Part shown: positions 6,910-16,176 of the stretch, piece after piece
How the letters are laid out: each line of letters starts with the position of its first letter
Position numbering within the stretch: position 1 is the stretch's first letter
Origin: DATAXV01 sp036272915
GTDB lineage: Bacteria; Chloroflexota; Dormibacteria; Dormibacterales; Dormibacteraceae
Reading direction: 5' to 3'
Assembly: GCA_036272915.1 (NCBI GenBank)
Contig: DATAXV010000218.1
Coordinates: 1-56,619, forward strand
Length of the DNA: 56,619 nt
Notes under the pieces: model-generated
What the model was told of the DNA's origin: nothing
What the model saw: the letters and a program-made list of their open reading frames with translations, nothing else
The model's database searches: none
Translations under genes and position numbers: made by a program

Positions 6910-8241
6910 ATGGCGGACACCCGTGAGGCGCGTGAGATCGCCGGGCGCGAGGTCACGATCAGCAACCCGGACAAGGTCTACTTCCCCCGCACCGGCCACA
7001 CCAAGGGCAACCTGGTCGACTACTACCTGCGCGTCGCCTCCGGCGCCCTGGCCGGTGTCTCGGGGCGGCCCATGGCCCTCAAGCGCTTCGTCAACGGGGC
7101 CGAGGGCGAGGCCTTCTTCCAGAAGCGGGCGCCCACCTCGCGCCCGGACTGGATCGAGACGGCGGAGCTCCGCTTCCCCTCGGGCCGGACCGCCGATGAG
7201 GTCGTCCTCCGCGACGCGGCCCAGCTGATCTGGGTGGTCAACCTCGGCTGCATCGACCTCAACCCGCACCCGGTGCGCACCGACGACCTCGAGCATCCCG
7301 ACGAACTGCGGGTCGACCTGGATCCGATCCCGGGCGTTCCCTGGAGCCAGATCTGCGAGGTGGCGCTGCTCTCCCGTGAGGTGCTGACCGAGTTCGGCCT
7401 GAAGTGCTGGCCCAAGACGTCCGGCTCGAGGGGCATGCACCTCTACTGCCGGATCCAGCCGCGCTGGGGCTTCGTCGACGTCCGTCGGGCGGCCGTGGCG
7501 CTGGCCCGCGAGGTCGAGCGGCGGGCGCCGGGATTGGCCACCAGCAAGTGGTGGAAGGAGGAGCGCCAGGGCGTCTTCCTCGACTACAACCAGAACGCCA
7601 AGGACCGCACCATCGCCTCCGCCTACTCGATCCGCCCGACCGCCGACGCCCGGGTCTCGACCCCCCTCCGCTGGGAGGAGGTGGCCGGCTCGCGGGCGGA
7701 GGACTACACCATCGACACCGTCCCCGACCGATTCGACGCCATCGGCGACCCCTGGGTGGGGATGGAGGAGGATCCGGGCTCGATCGAGCCGCTGCTCGAG
7801 CTGGCCGACCGGCACCTGGCCGAGGGCATGCCCGACGCTCCCTGGCCCCCGCACTTCGGCAAGCAGGAGGGCGAGGCGCCCCGGGTGCAGCCGTCCAAGC
7901 GGCGCGCGGGCGCGGTCGCCCCGGCGGCCCCGGGCAAGACCAGCGGCGCCAGCGGGCGGCGGCGCACCACCGTGCCCATGATCGAGATCGCCCGGGCCGC
8001 CACCAAGGCGGAGGCGATGGAGGGCCTCGATCGCTGGCGCCAGCGCCATCCCGAGGTCTCCACGCTGCTCGGCCCGGCCGACGTCCTCGTCGACTCCATG
8101 CGCGGGCGCAGCTCGACGTGGACCCGGATCCGGGTCAACCTGCGCAACGTCCCCGAGGAGCAGCGCCCGGAGCAGGGGGAGCTGGAGGTCGACTACGACC
8201 CCTTCGCCGACATCCGGCCGGGGACGCCGGAGCGCCGCTGA
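6910..8241 (+). CDS. Stand-alone LigD-type polymerase (archaeo-eukaryotic primase superfamily)
   Basis: Residues about 8-300 of this 443-residue protein form the polymerase domain of bacterial NHEJ enzyme LigD. The signs are ISNPDKVYFP (17-26), the metal-binding acidic pair in VDLDP (135-139), the nucleotide-binding SGSRGMHLY (171-179), and FLDYNQNAKDRTIASAYS. Such domains add nucleotides and ribonucleotides at double-strand breaks with Ku and a ligase. Neither partner is nearby. After a low-complexity basic linker (about 325-365) comes a roughly 80-residue C-terminal region I do not recognise. ATG 6910 is the first start compatible with the family. Confidence 0.88.
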   Translation: MADTREAREIAGREVTISNPDKVYFPRTGHTKGNLVDYYLRVASGALAGVSGRPMALKRFVNGAEGEAFFQKRAPTSRPDWIETAELRFPSGRTADEVVLRDAAQLIWVVNLGCIDLNPHPVRTDDLEHPDELRVDLDPIPGVPWSQICEVALLSREVLTEFGLKCWPKTSGSRGMHLYCRIQPRWGFVDVRRAAVALAREVERRAPGLATSKWWKEERQGVFLDYNQNAKDRTIASAYSIRPTADARVSTPLRWEEVAGSRAEDYTIDTVPDRFDAIGDPWVGMEEDPGSIEPLLELADRHLAEGMPDAPWPPHFGKQEGEAPRVQPSKRRAGAVAPAAPGKTSGASGRRRTTVPMIEIARAATKAEAMEGLDRWRQRHPEVSTLLGPADVLVDSMRGRSSTWTRIRVNLRNVPEEQRPEQGELEVDYDPFADIRPGTPERR

Positions 8242-8252
8242 CCGGGCCTCCC

Positions 8253-8882
8253 ATGCTGACCCCGCTGCTCTGGTCGGGCGTGGGCGGCGCCATTCTGTTC
8301 GTCGTCACCTTTCTCATCGAGGGCCTGACCCGCCCCGGCTACGACGCCCGCCGGCAGCCGGTCAGCGCCCTGGCCCTCGGCCCGGGCGGCTGGATGCAGC
8401 AGGCCAACTTCGTCCTCACCGGGATCCTGATGCTGCTCTTCGCCGCCGGCCTCGGCATCGGCCTGAGGGGCCTGGGCGGATCGCCGCTGGCTCCGTTGCT
8501 GGTCAGCGTCTACGCCGTCGGCCTGATCGTTGCCGGCGTGTTCGTCACCGATCCCGTTGCCGGCTACCCGCCCGACCCGCCGCCCGCGCCCAGCCGGCAC
8601 GGCCGGGTCCATGACCTTTCCGCGGTATTTGTCTTCGTGCCTCTGTTCGCCGCCTGCCTCGTCGTCGGCCGCCTCCTGGCGGCATCGGGCTCGCCGGCCT
8701 GGGCCCTCTACTCGCTTCTGATCGCGATCATCATTCCCGTCGGGGTCGTGGTCGCCGGCCTCGGCTTCGGCGGCTCCACCCGGCTGGCGGCGGAGGCGGG
8801 GATCGCGCAGCGGATCGCGATCGTAGCCGGCTGGGCCTGGCTCGCGCTGGTCGCGCTGCACCTGCTCGGCATCGCCGGCTGA
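8253..8882 (+). CDS. DUF998 family membrane protein
   Basis: This is a 209-residue protein with about six transmembrane segments. The early DARRQPVSALALGPGGWMQ loop followed by ANFVLTGI is the recognisable DUF998 pattern, and the HGRVHDLSAVFVF segment (two histidines in a loop before a helix) is also typical. The family is of unknown function. ATG 8253 is 11 nt after the polymerase stop, so the two genes probably share a transcript. That proximity is not enough to infer a repair role. The longer frame open upstream lies inside the polymerase gene and was not used. Confidence 0.75.
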   Translation: MLTPLLWSGVGGAILFVVTFLIEGLTRPGYDARRQPVSALALGPGGWMQQANFVLTGILMLLFAAGLGIGLRGLGGSPLAPLLVSVYAVGLIVAGVFVTDPVAGYPPDPPPAPSRHGRVHDLSAVFVFVPLFAACLVVGRLLAASGSPAWALYSLLIAIIIPVGVVVAGLGFGGSTRLAAEAGIAQRIAIVAGWAWLALVALHLLGIAG

Positions 8883-9012
8883 GGCGGGCCGGCGCCGCCC
8901 TCGTTGCCCGGCATCCGTTCTTCCTCTACGATGACCTTTGCATGGTCGGGGACCGGAGAGACGGTCCATAGCGGGGAACGACGTGGAAGTACACATGACG
9001 GAGGTGAGGGGT

Positions 9013-9954
9013 ATGGGTGTCGGTCACCTGGGATGGCTGGGCCGCCGGCGCGCCCTGGCCCCGCTCGTCGCGGCGGTCACCGCGATGGTAGCGCTCTGCC
9101 TGCCGGGAACGGCGTTCGCCAGTCCCGTCTCGCCGCTGTCGGGGACCTATGTCGCGCTCGGTGATTCCTACACCTCGGGTCCCCTGATCCCCAACCAGGA
9201 GACCGACCCGCTGCTCTGCTTCCGGTCCACCCACGACTACCCGGCGCTGCTCGATCAGGCCCTGCATCCGGCCGCGTTCGACGACGTCAGCTGCTCCGGA
9301 GCCACCAGTGTGGACATGACCCAGGCGCAGCCCCTGATCTCGGGGACCGTGCCGCTCGGTCACAACGCGCCGCAGTTCGACGCGCTCAACGCCAAGACGA
9401 CACTGGTCACGCTCGGCATCGGCGGCAACGACATCGACTTCGGCGGGATCGCGCTGACCTGTCTCGTGCTCAGCAGCACCGCGCCCTCAGGCTCGCCGTG
9501 CGAGCAGCACTTCGTGCAGAACGGCGTGGACCTGCTGCGCCAGCGCATCGCCGCGCTGGGGCCGCAGCTGGCGTCGGTGCTGGCCGGAATCCGGCAGCGG
9601 GCGCCGAACGCGCTGGTGATGGTCGTCGGCTATCCCGATATCCTGCCGGTGAGCGGCCCCGGCTGCTATCCGGCCGTACCGATCGCCTCCGGTGACGTCG
9701 CGTACCTCAACGGGATCGAGAAGGCCCTCAACCTGATGCTGGCCACCGAGACCGTCGACCACGGCGACGTGTACGTGGACACCTACCACTCCAGCATTGG
9801 CCACGACGTCTGCCAGCCCGCCGGCACCAAGTGGATCGAGGGCGTGATCCCGACCGACCCCGCCTTCCCGATCCACCCCAATGAGCTGGCCATGCAGAAC
9901 GACGCCAACCAGGCGGTGTCGGCGTTGGAGGCGGCCGTCTCGCCCGAGACCTAA
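9013..9954 (+). CDS. Secreted SGNH/GDSL-family hydrolase
   Basis: This is a 313-residue exported esterase or lipase-like enzyme. Residues 1-36 are a Sec-type signal peptide (RRR, hydrophobic core, AFA before SPVS). The SGNH blocks are GDSYTSG (50-56, nucleophile Ser), the oxyanion glycine in FDDVSCSGAT, GIGGNDI (block III Asn) and FPIHPN near the end (catalytic His). The layout resembles actinobacterial secreted lipases that act on lipid or sugar esters. The start is ATG 9013, because GGAGGTGAGG lies just upstream. ATG 8995 is a weaker alternative. A strong hairpin 46 nt after the stop probably ends transcription. Confidence 0.88.
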   Translation: MGVGHLGWLGRRRALAPLVAAVTAMVALCLPGTAFASPVSPLSGTYVALGDSYTSGPLIPNQETDPLLCFRSTHDYPALLDQALHPAAFDDVSCSGATSVDMTQAQPLISGTVPLGHNAPQFDALNAKTTLVTLGIGGNDIDFGGIALTCLVLSSTAPSGSPCEQHFVQNGVDLLRQRIAALGPQLASVLAGIRQRAPNALVMVVGYPDILPVSGPGCYPAVPIASGDVAYLNGIEKALNLMLATETVDHGDVYVDTYHSSIGHDVCQPAGTKWIEGVIPTDPAFPIHPNELAMQNDANQAVSALEAAVSPET

Positions 9955-10723
9955 AAGGTCCGCCGTGGATGACGACGGTCTCGCCGAGGCGCCGAAGCTC
10001 ATCTGGTCGGCTCGCGCGCGCCGACCGGATGACGCGATGTCCGGCCGGGGCGTCTGGCTGAAGTGGTCCTGATTCCGCTTATCAGCGCGGACCGCGAGCC
10101 CAAAGGCCAGTGATCGCCATGAGTTATGGAGGTGGCCGATTCGCACGCTGTTGAGATCCGTGTGACCCGGTCGCGGGCTTCTCGAAGCCGTTCGACGGGC
10201 CCGCTCATCAACACGCACTGCTTCGCCGTCGGACATGCCGATCCGCAGTCTGCGTCGGCCCCGGTGTGAACAAGGGCCGCCGACGGCTCATCGGCAGATG
10301 GACCGAGCGGGGGCGCGGAGACAACCGGCCGAGCTCAGACGGCTCTAAGCCTGACTGAAGGAGTCAACGCCATCCGTCCCCCGGGGTTCCGCCGGAGAAG
10401 ACGCGCACCAGGACAGAGACTGTCGGCCTGACGACGGCATTCGGAGGTCAGCGAGCCAATCGCCTCCCGCATCGCTTTGGTCACGCGAGAGTCGCCATGG
10501 TGCGACTTGCGGCCCTTTCGAGGTGGGACTAAGCTGGGATCGTTTCCTCAATGGCAGCGGTGGTCGCGTTCCCAGCGGAGAGACGAGGGAAAGGGAAGGG
10601 CCGGCGTCGCCGATGAGAATTTCCCGAGGAACGAGGGAGTCTGGCCATGGTGCACCGGTATCGGGTGGTGACCGGCGGGATCACTGTTCGCTCATCCGCG
10701 AAAGGCAGGGGGGACCACTCACG
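9955..10723. other. Long intergenic region before the orphan binding-protein gene
   Basis: About 770 bases lie between the SGNH hydrolase and the next start. Apart from a hairpin at 10001-10030 I see no convincing gene. Short frames on both strands have no recognisable domain and uneven codon use. The part just before 10724 may be a long 5' leader, but I find no clear promoter. Confidence 0.4.
10001..10030 (+). terminator. Hairpin, probable terminator after the SGNH hydrolase
   Basis: ATCTGGTCGGC pairs with GCCGACCGGAT, giving an 11-bp stem with one G-T wobble and an 8-nt loop. It begins 47 nt after the stop at 9954. No T-run follows, as is common in such GC-rich genomes. Confidence 0.55.
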
Positions 10724-12877
10724 ATGAGCGCGTCAGCGTCGCGGGGGTATGACCGGCGGAAGTTCCTGAGAATGGCCGGGCTGACCGTCGGCGCCACGAT
10801 CGTGTCGGCTTGTGGTGGCGGTGGCAATGGCTCTGGCGGCGGCGCTCAGTCCTCGGGTTCGACCTCGGTGACGCGCGGGACGTACCACATCACGAAGACC
10901 GACATCATCTACCTCGAGGACACCCAGTTCAAGGGCACGCTCAAGGAATCGCCGGCGCTGGCGGCGCTGGTCAAATCAGGGCAGCTCCCACCCGTCGGCA
11001 GCCGCGTGCCCAACCCTCCCTACGTCGAACCGATGGAATGGTTCGTCGAGGGCAAGTACGGCGGCAGCTGGACCTGGGTCTGCTCCGACCCGACCGACCA
11101 GCAGACGTCCAACAACCTCGTCAACGCCATGTACGGGCACTCACCGATGCGGTGGTTGCACGACGGTGCCGCGATCGGTCCCTTCCTGGCCTCGAGCTGG
11201 ACCTGGAACAGCACGTTCAGCGAGCTCACCCTGCACTTTCGGAAGGGCCTGAAGTGGTCTGACGGCCAACCCTGGTCGGTCGACGACATCATCTACTGGT
11301 GGGAGGACGAGATCGGTGTCCTACCCGGCTGGGTGGCCTCTCAGGAGTTCCGCTCCAGCAAAGGGACACCCGTCGCGATGCAGAAGATCGACGATGTGAC
11401 GCTTCTGTTGAAGTACGACGCTCCGACCCCACTCGCCGTCGACTACATCTCGATGTGGGCCAAGCGTGGGACGAGCGCCATCAACACCGGTGGCATCGGC
11501 CCCCAGATGATGGATCCCAAGCACTATCTGTCCCAGTTCCACATCAAGTACAACCCCAGCCTTCCAAGTGACTGGGCGACGACATACATGCAGAAGATCG
11601 ACTGGCTGCGCAACTCGGACAATCCGACGATGGCGGCGTGGAAGTCGAAGGACTGGAAGTCCGGTCAGTACATCACGGTCGAGCGCAACCCGTACTTCTG
11701 GGCGATCGACAAGTGGGGCAACCAGCTCCCCTACATCGACGAGCTGACCAACCAGAACTATCAGGACCCCAACTCGATGCGGCTCGCCATTCAGCAAGGC
11801 AAGGCCGACTATGTGACCGGCAGCCAGATCGGCATAGGTCTGTCCGATGTCTCCACGCTCTCCAGCACCCAGGGCATGGAGCTCGCCTACTGGGACACCG
11901 CTGATGGGACCGGGTCGATGTACTTCTTCAACTACGACTTCTACGATCCCAAATACCGCGCACTCTTTCGTAGCCGGACGTTCCAGACCGCGATGTCCCT
12001 GGCCTTCAACCGCGAGCGGGTCCGGAAGACCATCTACTTCGAGCAGGGGCAGGTGACCTCGGGAACCATGGCATCGAAGGCCGTGGAATTCCATGTGGGC
12101 AAGGGTCCGCAGGTCTACGAGCAATGGCGGACGGCGTGGGTCGCCCACGATCCGACCAAAGCCGGTCAGATGCTCGACTCGATCGGGCTCAAGAAGAGTG
12201 GGCAGTGGCGCACCTTCTCGGATGGAAGTCCACTGCAGATCCTGATCCAGTACGCCGCCAACGCCTCCCCGACTGACATCAACAAGTGCCAGCTTCTTGC
12301 CTCCGACTGGCAGCAGATAGGTATCAACGCGAAGGACGACCCTGTCGAACCGACCAGCCGGTTGACCGAGTGGGCGGCCGGAAAGCTGCAGACCTATGCC
12401 GACTGGGGAGTGGGGGACGGACCCAACTGCCTTACCTACGCGAACTGGCTGGTGCCGCTGGATAGCCAGCGCTGGGCTCCGATGGAAGGAGAGTGGTACC
12501 TCCTGCAGGGGACCCCGCAGGCGAATGCCCAGGCCAACGTGGATCCGTGGCAGCGGACGCCGCCCAACCTTCAACCAGACGCGAAGGGCCCTATTGCCAA
12601 GCTGCAAGCGCTCTATCGCTCCGGCCTCCAGGAGACCGACTTCATGAAGAGAAACCAGACCGTCTGGGAGATCATGAAGCTGCACATGACGGAGGGGCCG
12701 TTCTTCGTCGGCAGCGTTGGCAACGAGCCGGCAGTCCATATGCGCAATACGGATCTGATGAACGTGCCGCGCCGCGACCAGACGTGGACCGGTGGGTTCG
12801 TGGGTCCATGGACGATCGTCCCGAACGGGATGTACAGCCCCTACGCGTGGTTCTGGTCCGATCCGAGCAAACACTAG
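10724..12877 (+). CDS. Extracellular solute-binding protein family 5, Tat lipoprotein, orphan copy
   Basis: This 717-residue ABC-importer binding protein begins with a twin-arginine signal (DRRKFLRM) and a lipobox (IVSAC), so it is exported folded and lipid-anchored. The Ser/Gly-rich linker, LTLHFRKGLKWSDGQPWS, VERNPYFWA and LPYIDELT are family-5 hallmarks. It is a close paralogue of the protein at 47706-49853, sharing long identical stretches such as GGSWTWVCSDPTDQQTSNN. No permease or ATPase genes accompany it, so it may deliver to the importer 35 kb away. Family-5 proteins bind peptides but also oligosaccharides. ATG 10724 follows a GGGGGG run, and upstream in-frame codons lack signal-peptide character. 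Confidence 0.9.
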   Translation: MSASASRGYDRRKFLRMAGLTVGATIVSACGGGGNGSGGGAQSSGSTSVTRGTYHITKTDIIYLEDTQFKGTLKESPALAALVKSGQLPPVGSRVPNPPYVEPMEWFVEGKYGGSWTWVCSDPTDQQTSNNLVNAMYGHSPMRWLHDGAAIGPFLASSWTWNSTFSELTLHFRKGLKWSDGQPWSVDDIIYWWEDEIGVLPGWVASQEFRSSKGTPVAMQKIDDVTLLLKYDAPTPLAVDYISMWAKRGTSAINTGGIGPQMMDPKHYLSQFHIKYNPSLPSDWATTYMQKIDWLRNSDNPTMAAWKSKDWKSGQYITVERNPYFWAIDKWGNQLPYIDELTNQNYQDPNSMRLAIQQGKADYVTGSQIGIGLSDVSTLSSTQGMELAYWDTADGTGSMYFFNYDFYDPKYRALFRSRTFQTAMSLAFNRERVRKTIYFEQGQVTSGTMASKAVEFHVGKGPQVYEQWRTAWVAHDPTKAGQMLDSIGLKKSGQWRTFSDGSPLQILIQYAANASPTDINKCQLLASDWQQIGINAKDDPVEPTSRLTEWAAGKLQTYADWGVGDGPNCLTYANWLVPLDSQRWAPMEGEWYLLQGTPQANAQANVDPWQRTPPNLQPDAKGPIAKLQALYRSGLQETDFMKRNQTVWEIMKLHMTEGPFFVGSVGNEPAVHMRNTDLMNVPRRDQTWTGGFVGPWTIVPNGMYSPYAWFWSDPSKH

Positions 12878-12917
12878 GGTTTTCCGGGCGCACCTGAGCA
12901 CGAGGGGGCATCAGAGA

Positions 12918-12949
12918 GCTGGCCGACGCCGCCAGTGGGGTCGGCCAGC
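12918..12949 (+). terminator. Hairpin, probable terminator after the orphan binding protein
   Basis: GCTGGCCGAC and GTCGGCCAGC form a perfect 10-bp stem with a 12-nt loop, starting 41 nt after the stop at 12877. The rest of the gap to 13172 shows no gene. Confidence 0.55.
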
Positions 12950-13157
12950 CGCCCCGCCGTCTCCGTCGCGCCAGCGGCGGGGGCTTGTGGATTCCGAGAG
13001 GTCCCGGGCCAGGTGCCGCCTTTCTCGGTCGGCCGGAAGCCGACCATGTGGAGCTGACGGCGCCAAGCCTCCTCGCTGCCGCCGTAGGGCCCGGCCGACC
13101 AGCGAGCCGAGGATGCCCGCGGGATGATGGGAAGGCCGCCGGAGGGCCGGTCCGGCT

Positions 13158-13163
13158 TAGAGT
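13158..13163 (+). promoter_or_regulatory. Candidate -10 box (TAGAGT) for pabBA
   Basis: TAGAGT ends 9 nt before ATG 13173 with no Shine-Dalgarno between. A near-leaderless transcript is possible, but the match is only four of six. Confidence 0.3.
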
Positions 13164-13172
13164 GGCCCCTGA

Positions 13173-15260
13173 ATGGCGCTGCGGACGCTGCTCGTGGACA
13201 ATCACGACTCCTTCACCTACAACCTCTTCCAGCTGCTCGAAGAGGTGAACGGCTGCGCGCCGGTCGTGCTCCGAAACGATGACCGGGCCGGCTGGCGGCG
13301 CCTGCGGCAGGAGGACTTCGACGCCGCCGTGATCTCGCCCGGCCCGGGAAGGCCTGACCGGTGGCGCGATCTCGGCATCAGCGCGGCCGTGATCGCCGGC
13401 TGGCGCCTCCCCATGCTCGGCGTCTGCCTCGGCCATCAGGCCGTTTGCCACCTCATGGGCGGGCGGGTCGGCCGCGCCCCGGAGCCCGTCCACGGCCGCG
13501 TGAGCCGGATCCGGCATCGCGGTGAGGGAGTGCTCGCGGGTCTGCCTGACCCCTTCGTGGCGGTCCGCTATCACTCGCTCGTCGTCCACCACCTGCCCCC
13601 CCCGTTGGAGGCGACCGCCTGGACCGAGGACGGGCTGGTGATGGCCCTCCGCCACCGCCACCGGCCAATCTGGGGGGTTCAGTTCCACCCGGAGTCGATC
13701 GCCTCCGAGGGGGGCAGGAGGTTGCTGTGCAACTTCCGCGCCCTGGCCGAGCGGCCCGTCCCGAGGGCCGAGGTGGCCGCGGTGCCGACGGCCGCCGTCG
13801 ATCGACCGCGCGTCCGGTGCGCATCGGCAGAGGGTGAGCGGCGCCGTCTGCTCGTCCGCCGGGTTCCCCGGGCCCTGCCGCCCGAGCAGGCGCTACCGCT
13901 CCTCTTCGGATCGTCCCATCACCGCTTCTGGCTGGACCGGGGTGCGGCACCGTCGCCCGCCACCAGGTTCTCCTACTTCGGCGGCGACGGTGGTCCGCTG
14001 GCCGAGCTCGTCACCTACGACGCCTCCCGGCGGCGCATCCGCCGGCGACATCGTGGCGGGGTGGAGGTGACCGCAGGGCGGTTGCTTGACTGGCTGGGCC
14101 GGGATCTCGACCGCCGCTTCCTCCCCGCCGCTGACCTGCCCTTCGACTTCAACCTGGGCTACGTCGGCTATCTCGGCTACGAGCTCAAGGGCGAGTGCGG
14201 GGGGTCCGGGGTCCACCAGGCCCCGCTCCACCATCCCGACGCCGCCCTGATGCTGACCGACCGGATGGTCGCCTACGACCACGTCGAGGGGTGCGCGTGG
14301 GTAGTCTCGCTGGCCACGCCGGAGACGTTGGCGGAGGCCTCCGCCTGGGCCTCGGATGCCGCTGCCGCCCTCCGTGGAACGCCGCTCGCCCGCGCCACCG
14401 ATCCTTCCGACGCGCCGCGCCCGCTCGAGATCCATCACCGGCACCGACCGGAAGCCTACCGTCGGCTGGTCGAGACCTGCCTGCTCGAGATCGCGCGCGG
14501 CGAGAGTTATGAGATCTGCCTGACCAACATGCTCTCCGTGGCCGGGCGGCTCGCCCCCTGGAGCACCTACCGGACGCTGCGGAGCAGGAACCCGGCGCCG
14601 CATGCGGCCCTGCTGCAACTGGCGGGCGTGTCCGTGCTCAGCTCCTCGCCCGAGCTCTTTCTGCGCATCTCCGCCGATGGGGAGGTGGAGTCGAGGCCGA
14701 TCAAGGGCACCAGCGCCCGCCACGACGATTCATGCCTGGACGCGGCGGCGGCGGCGGCGCTGGCCGCATCGGAGAAGGACAGGGCGGAGAACCTGATGAT
14801 CGTCGATCTGGTCCGCAACGACCTGACCCGCGCCTGCAGCGCCGCCAGCGTGCACGTCCCCGAGCTCTTCGCGATCGAGAGCCACGCCACCGTTCACCAA
14901 CTGGTCAGCACGGTCCGTGGCCGGCTCCATCCCACGCGCTCCACGGTCGACGCGATCCGCGCCTGCTTCCCCGGTGGATCGATGACCGGCGCCCCCAAGA
15001 TCAGGACGATGGAGATCATCGACCGGCTGGAGGGCGCCGGCCGCGGCGTCTACTCGGGTGCGCTCGGCAGCATTGCCCTCGGCGGCGCCGTCGACCTGGG
15101 CATGGTCATCCGGACCATCGTCCTCGCCGGCGGACGGGCGAGCGTCGGCGCCGGAGGGGCCATCGTCGCCCAGTCGGATCCGGACCGGGAGGTCGAGGAG
15201 ATGCTGCTCAAGGCGCAGCCGATGCTGGAGACCATCGCCCGGAGCCGCCCGTGCCGGTGA
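13173..15260 (+). CDS. pabAB: Aminodeoxychorismate synthase, fused PabA-PabB
   Basis: This 695-residue enzyme makes 4-amino-4-deoxychorismate from chorismate and glutamine for folate. Residues about 1-190 are a class-I glutamine amidotransferase: HDSFTYN, the oxyanion ISPGPG, Cys85 in LGVCLGHQA, and HPES with the catalytic His/Glu. Residues about 225-690 are the chorismate-binding domain, with YEICLTNM, SSSPELFL, FPGGSMTGAPK and YSGALG. Lys511 in PIKGT marks ADC synthase; anthranilate synthases have alanine there (PIAGT). ATG 13173 opens the conserved LLVDNHDSF region. It overlaps pabC by 10 nt. Confidence 0.93.
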   Translation: MALRTLLVDNHDSFTYNLFQLLEEVNGCAPVVLRNDDRAGWRRLRQEDFDAAVISPGPGRPDRWRDLGISAAVIAGWRLPMLGVCLGHQAVCHLMGGRVGRAPEPVHGRVSRIRHRGEGVLAGLPDPFVAVRYHSLVVHHLPPPLEATAWTEDGLVMALRHRHRPIWGVQFHPESIASEGGRRLLCNFRALAERPVPRAEVAAVPTAAVDRPRVRCASAEGERRRLLVRRVPRALPPEQALPLLFGSSHHRFWLDRGAAPSPATRFSYFGGDGGPLAELVTYDASRRRIRRRHRGGVEVTAGRLLDWLGRDLDRRFLPAADLPFDFNLGYVGYLGYELKGECGGSGVHQAPLHHPDAALMLTDRMVAYDHVEGCAWVVSLATPETLAEASAWASDAAAALRGTPLARATDPSDAPRPLEIHHRHRPEAYRRLVETCLLEIARGESYEICLTNMLSVAGRLAPWSTYRTLRSRNPAPHAALLQLAGVSVLSSSPELFLRISADGEVESRPIKGTSARHDDSCLDAAAAAALAASEKDRAENLMIVDLVRNDLTRACSAASVHVPELFAIESHATVHQLVSTVRGRLHPTRSTVDAIRACFPGGSMTGAPKIRTMEIIDRLEGAGRGVYSGALGSIALGGAVDLGMVIRTIVLAGGRASVGAGGAIVAQSDPDREVEEMLLKAQPMLETIARSRPCR

Positions 15261-15976
15261 GGCTGGCCCCCGACCCCGGCGCCGGCGTGTTCGAGACGAT
15301 GCTCGTGGTCGAGGGCGTGGCCCTGGAGGAGGATGCGCACCGCCGGCGCCTGCGGCGGAGCGCCGAGGAGCTCTACGGAGCCGGGGTCGACTGGCCCGAC
15401 GCTCCCACCGGCGGCCCGCTCCGCTGGCGCGTCGACGTCAGACCCTCGGAGACCGGCATTGAGCTCTCCTGCACCTGTTCGGAGCTCCACTGGCGACCGG
15501 ACTGGGGATGGACGGAATCCCCGGCGCGGCTCATCCCGGTCACCGTCGCTGCCGGCCTCGGCCGCAACAAGTGGAGTGATCGGCGGGACCTGGACCGGCT
15601 CGCCGCCGGCGGCGGAGTCCTCCTCGTCGACGCCGAGGGGCAGGTGCTGGAGACCGAGCGGGCCAGCGTGCTCCTGGTCGAGGGCGATCGGCTCGTGTTG
15701 CCGCCGCGCGAGGCGGAGGTGCTGCCTGGGGTCACCCTGGAGCGGGTGAGGACGATCGGGCTCGAGCACGGCCTCGACGTGGTTCGGACCCGCGTGCCCC
15801 TGGAGCGGCTGCTGGCGGCGGACGAGGTCCTTCTCACCGGCTCGCTGCGCGGGGTCGAGCCGGTCGACGGGTGCGGAAGGCGGACGTGGGCACAGTGGCC
15901 TCTAGGCCGACGCCTGGGGCGGTGGTTCGGGATCGCCCGGTCGGAGGAGCTCCGGTCGCGCTCGCAGCCCTCCTGA
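15251..15976 (+). CDS. pabC: Aminodeoxychorismate lyase, class IV PLP enzyme
   Basis: This is a 241-residue branched-chain-aminotransferase-fold enzyme that releases pyruvate from aminodeoxychorismate to give p-aminobenzoate. GVFETMLV at the N-terminus, Lys107 in GRNKWSDR (the PLP lysine), the VLETERASVLLV strand, PPREAEVLPGVTLERV (the usual cofactor-phosphate region) and LLTGSLRGVEPV are in family order. It starts at GTG 15251, ten bases inside the end of pabAB, so translation is coupled and the pair forms a complete p-aminobenzoate branch. The family's usual Asn in the ETxxxN segment is replaced by ERASV, a mild divergence. Confidence 0.88.
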   Translation: MPVRLAPDPGAGVFETMLVVEGVALEEDAHRRRLRRSAEELYGAGVDWPDAPTGGPLRWRVDVRPSETGIELSCTCSELHWRPDWGWTESPARLIPVTVAAGLGRNKWSDRRDLDRLAAGGGVLLVDAEGQVLETERASVLLVEGDRLVLPPREAEVLPGVTLERVRTIGLEHGLDVVRTRVPLERLLAADEVLLTGSLRGVEPVDGCGRRTWAQWPLGRRLGRWFGIARSEELRSRSQPS

Positions 15977-16168
15977 GCTCCGGCTCCGGGCTCGGCGCCG
16001 TCGCACGAAGCGGGCTCGGCCTCAGCGGCCGCGCCACGGCGGCGGCGGCCCCCGAGGCGGCCAACTGATCCCCACCCTCGTGTCATTCGGAAGCCTGCTC
16101 GCCGTCCAGATCCGCCGCGTGCCCGTCCGCCGCCGGCTCGCCCCGGACGCCGCCGGAGTCCCCGGATC

Positions 16169-16174
16169 TACAAT
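16169..16174 (+). promoter_or_regulatory. Candidate -10 box (TACAAT)
   Basis: TACAAT matches five of six consensus bases but lies only 2 nt before GTG 16177. If it is a real promoter, transcription starts inside the annotated reading frame and translation must begin downstream. Confidence 0.3.
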
Positions 16175-16176
16175 CT

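Noticed and set aside
6403..8049. 548-codon open frame on the minus strand
   Set aside because: It is antisense to the LigD-type polymerase and out of frame with ctaG. No domain is recognisable.
10523..10723. 67-codon upstream extension of the orphan binding protein
   Set aside because: A twin-arginine signal peptide must be at the N-terminus, and it starts just after ATG 10724.
13173..15260. Anthranilate synthase (TrpE-G fusion)
   Set aside because: PIKGT with lysine and the overlapping pabC gene favour aminodeoxychorismate synthase. TrpE has alanine at that place.
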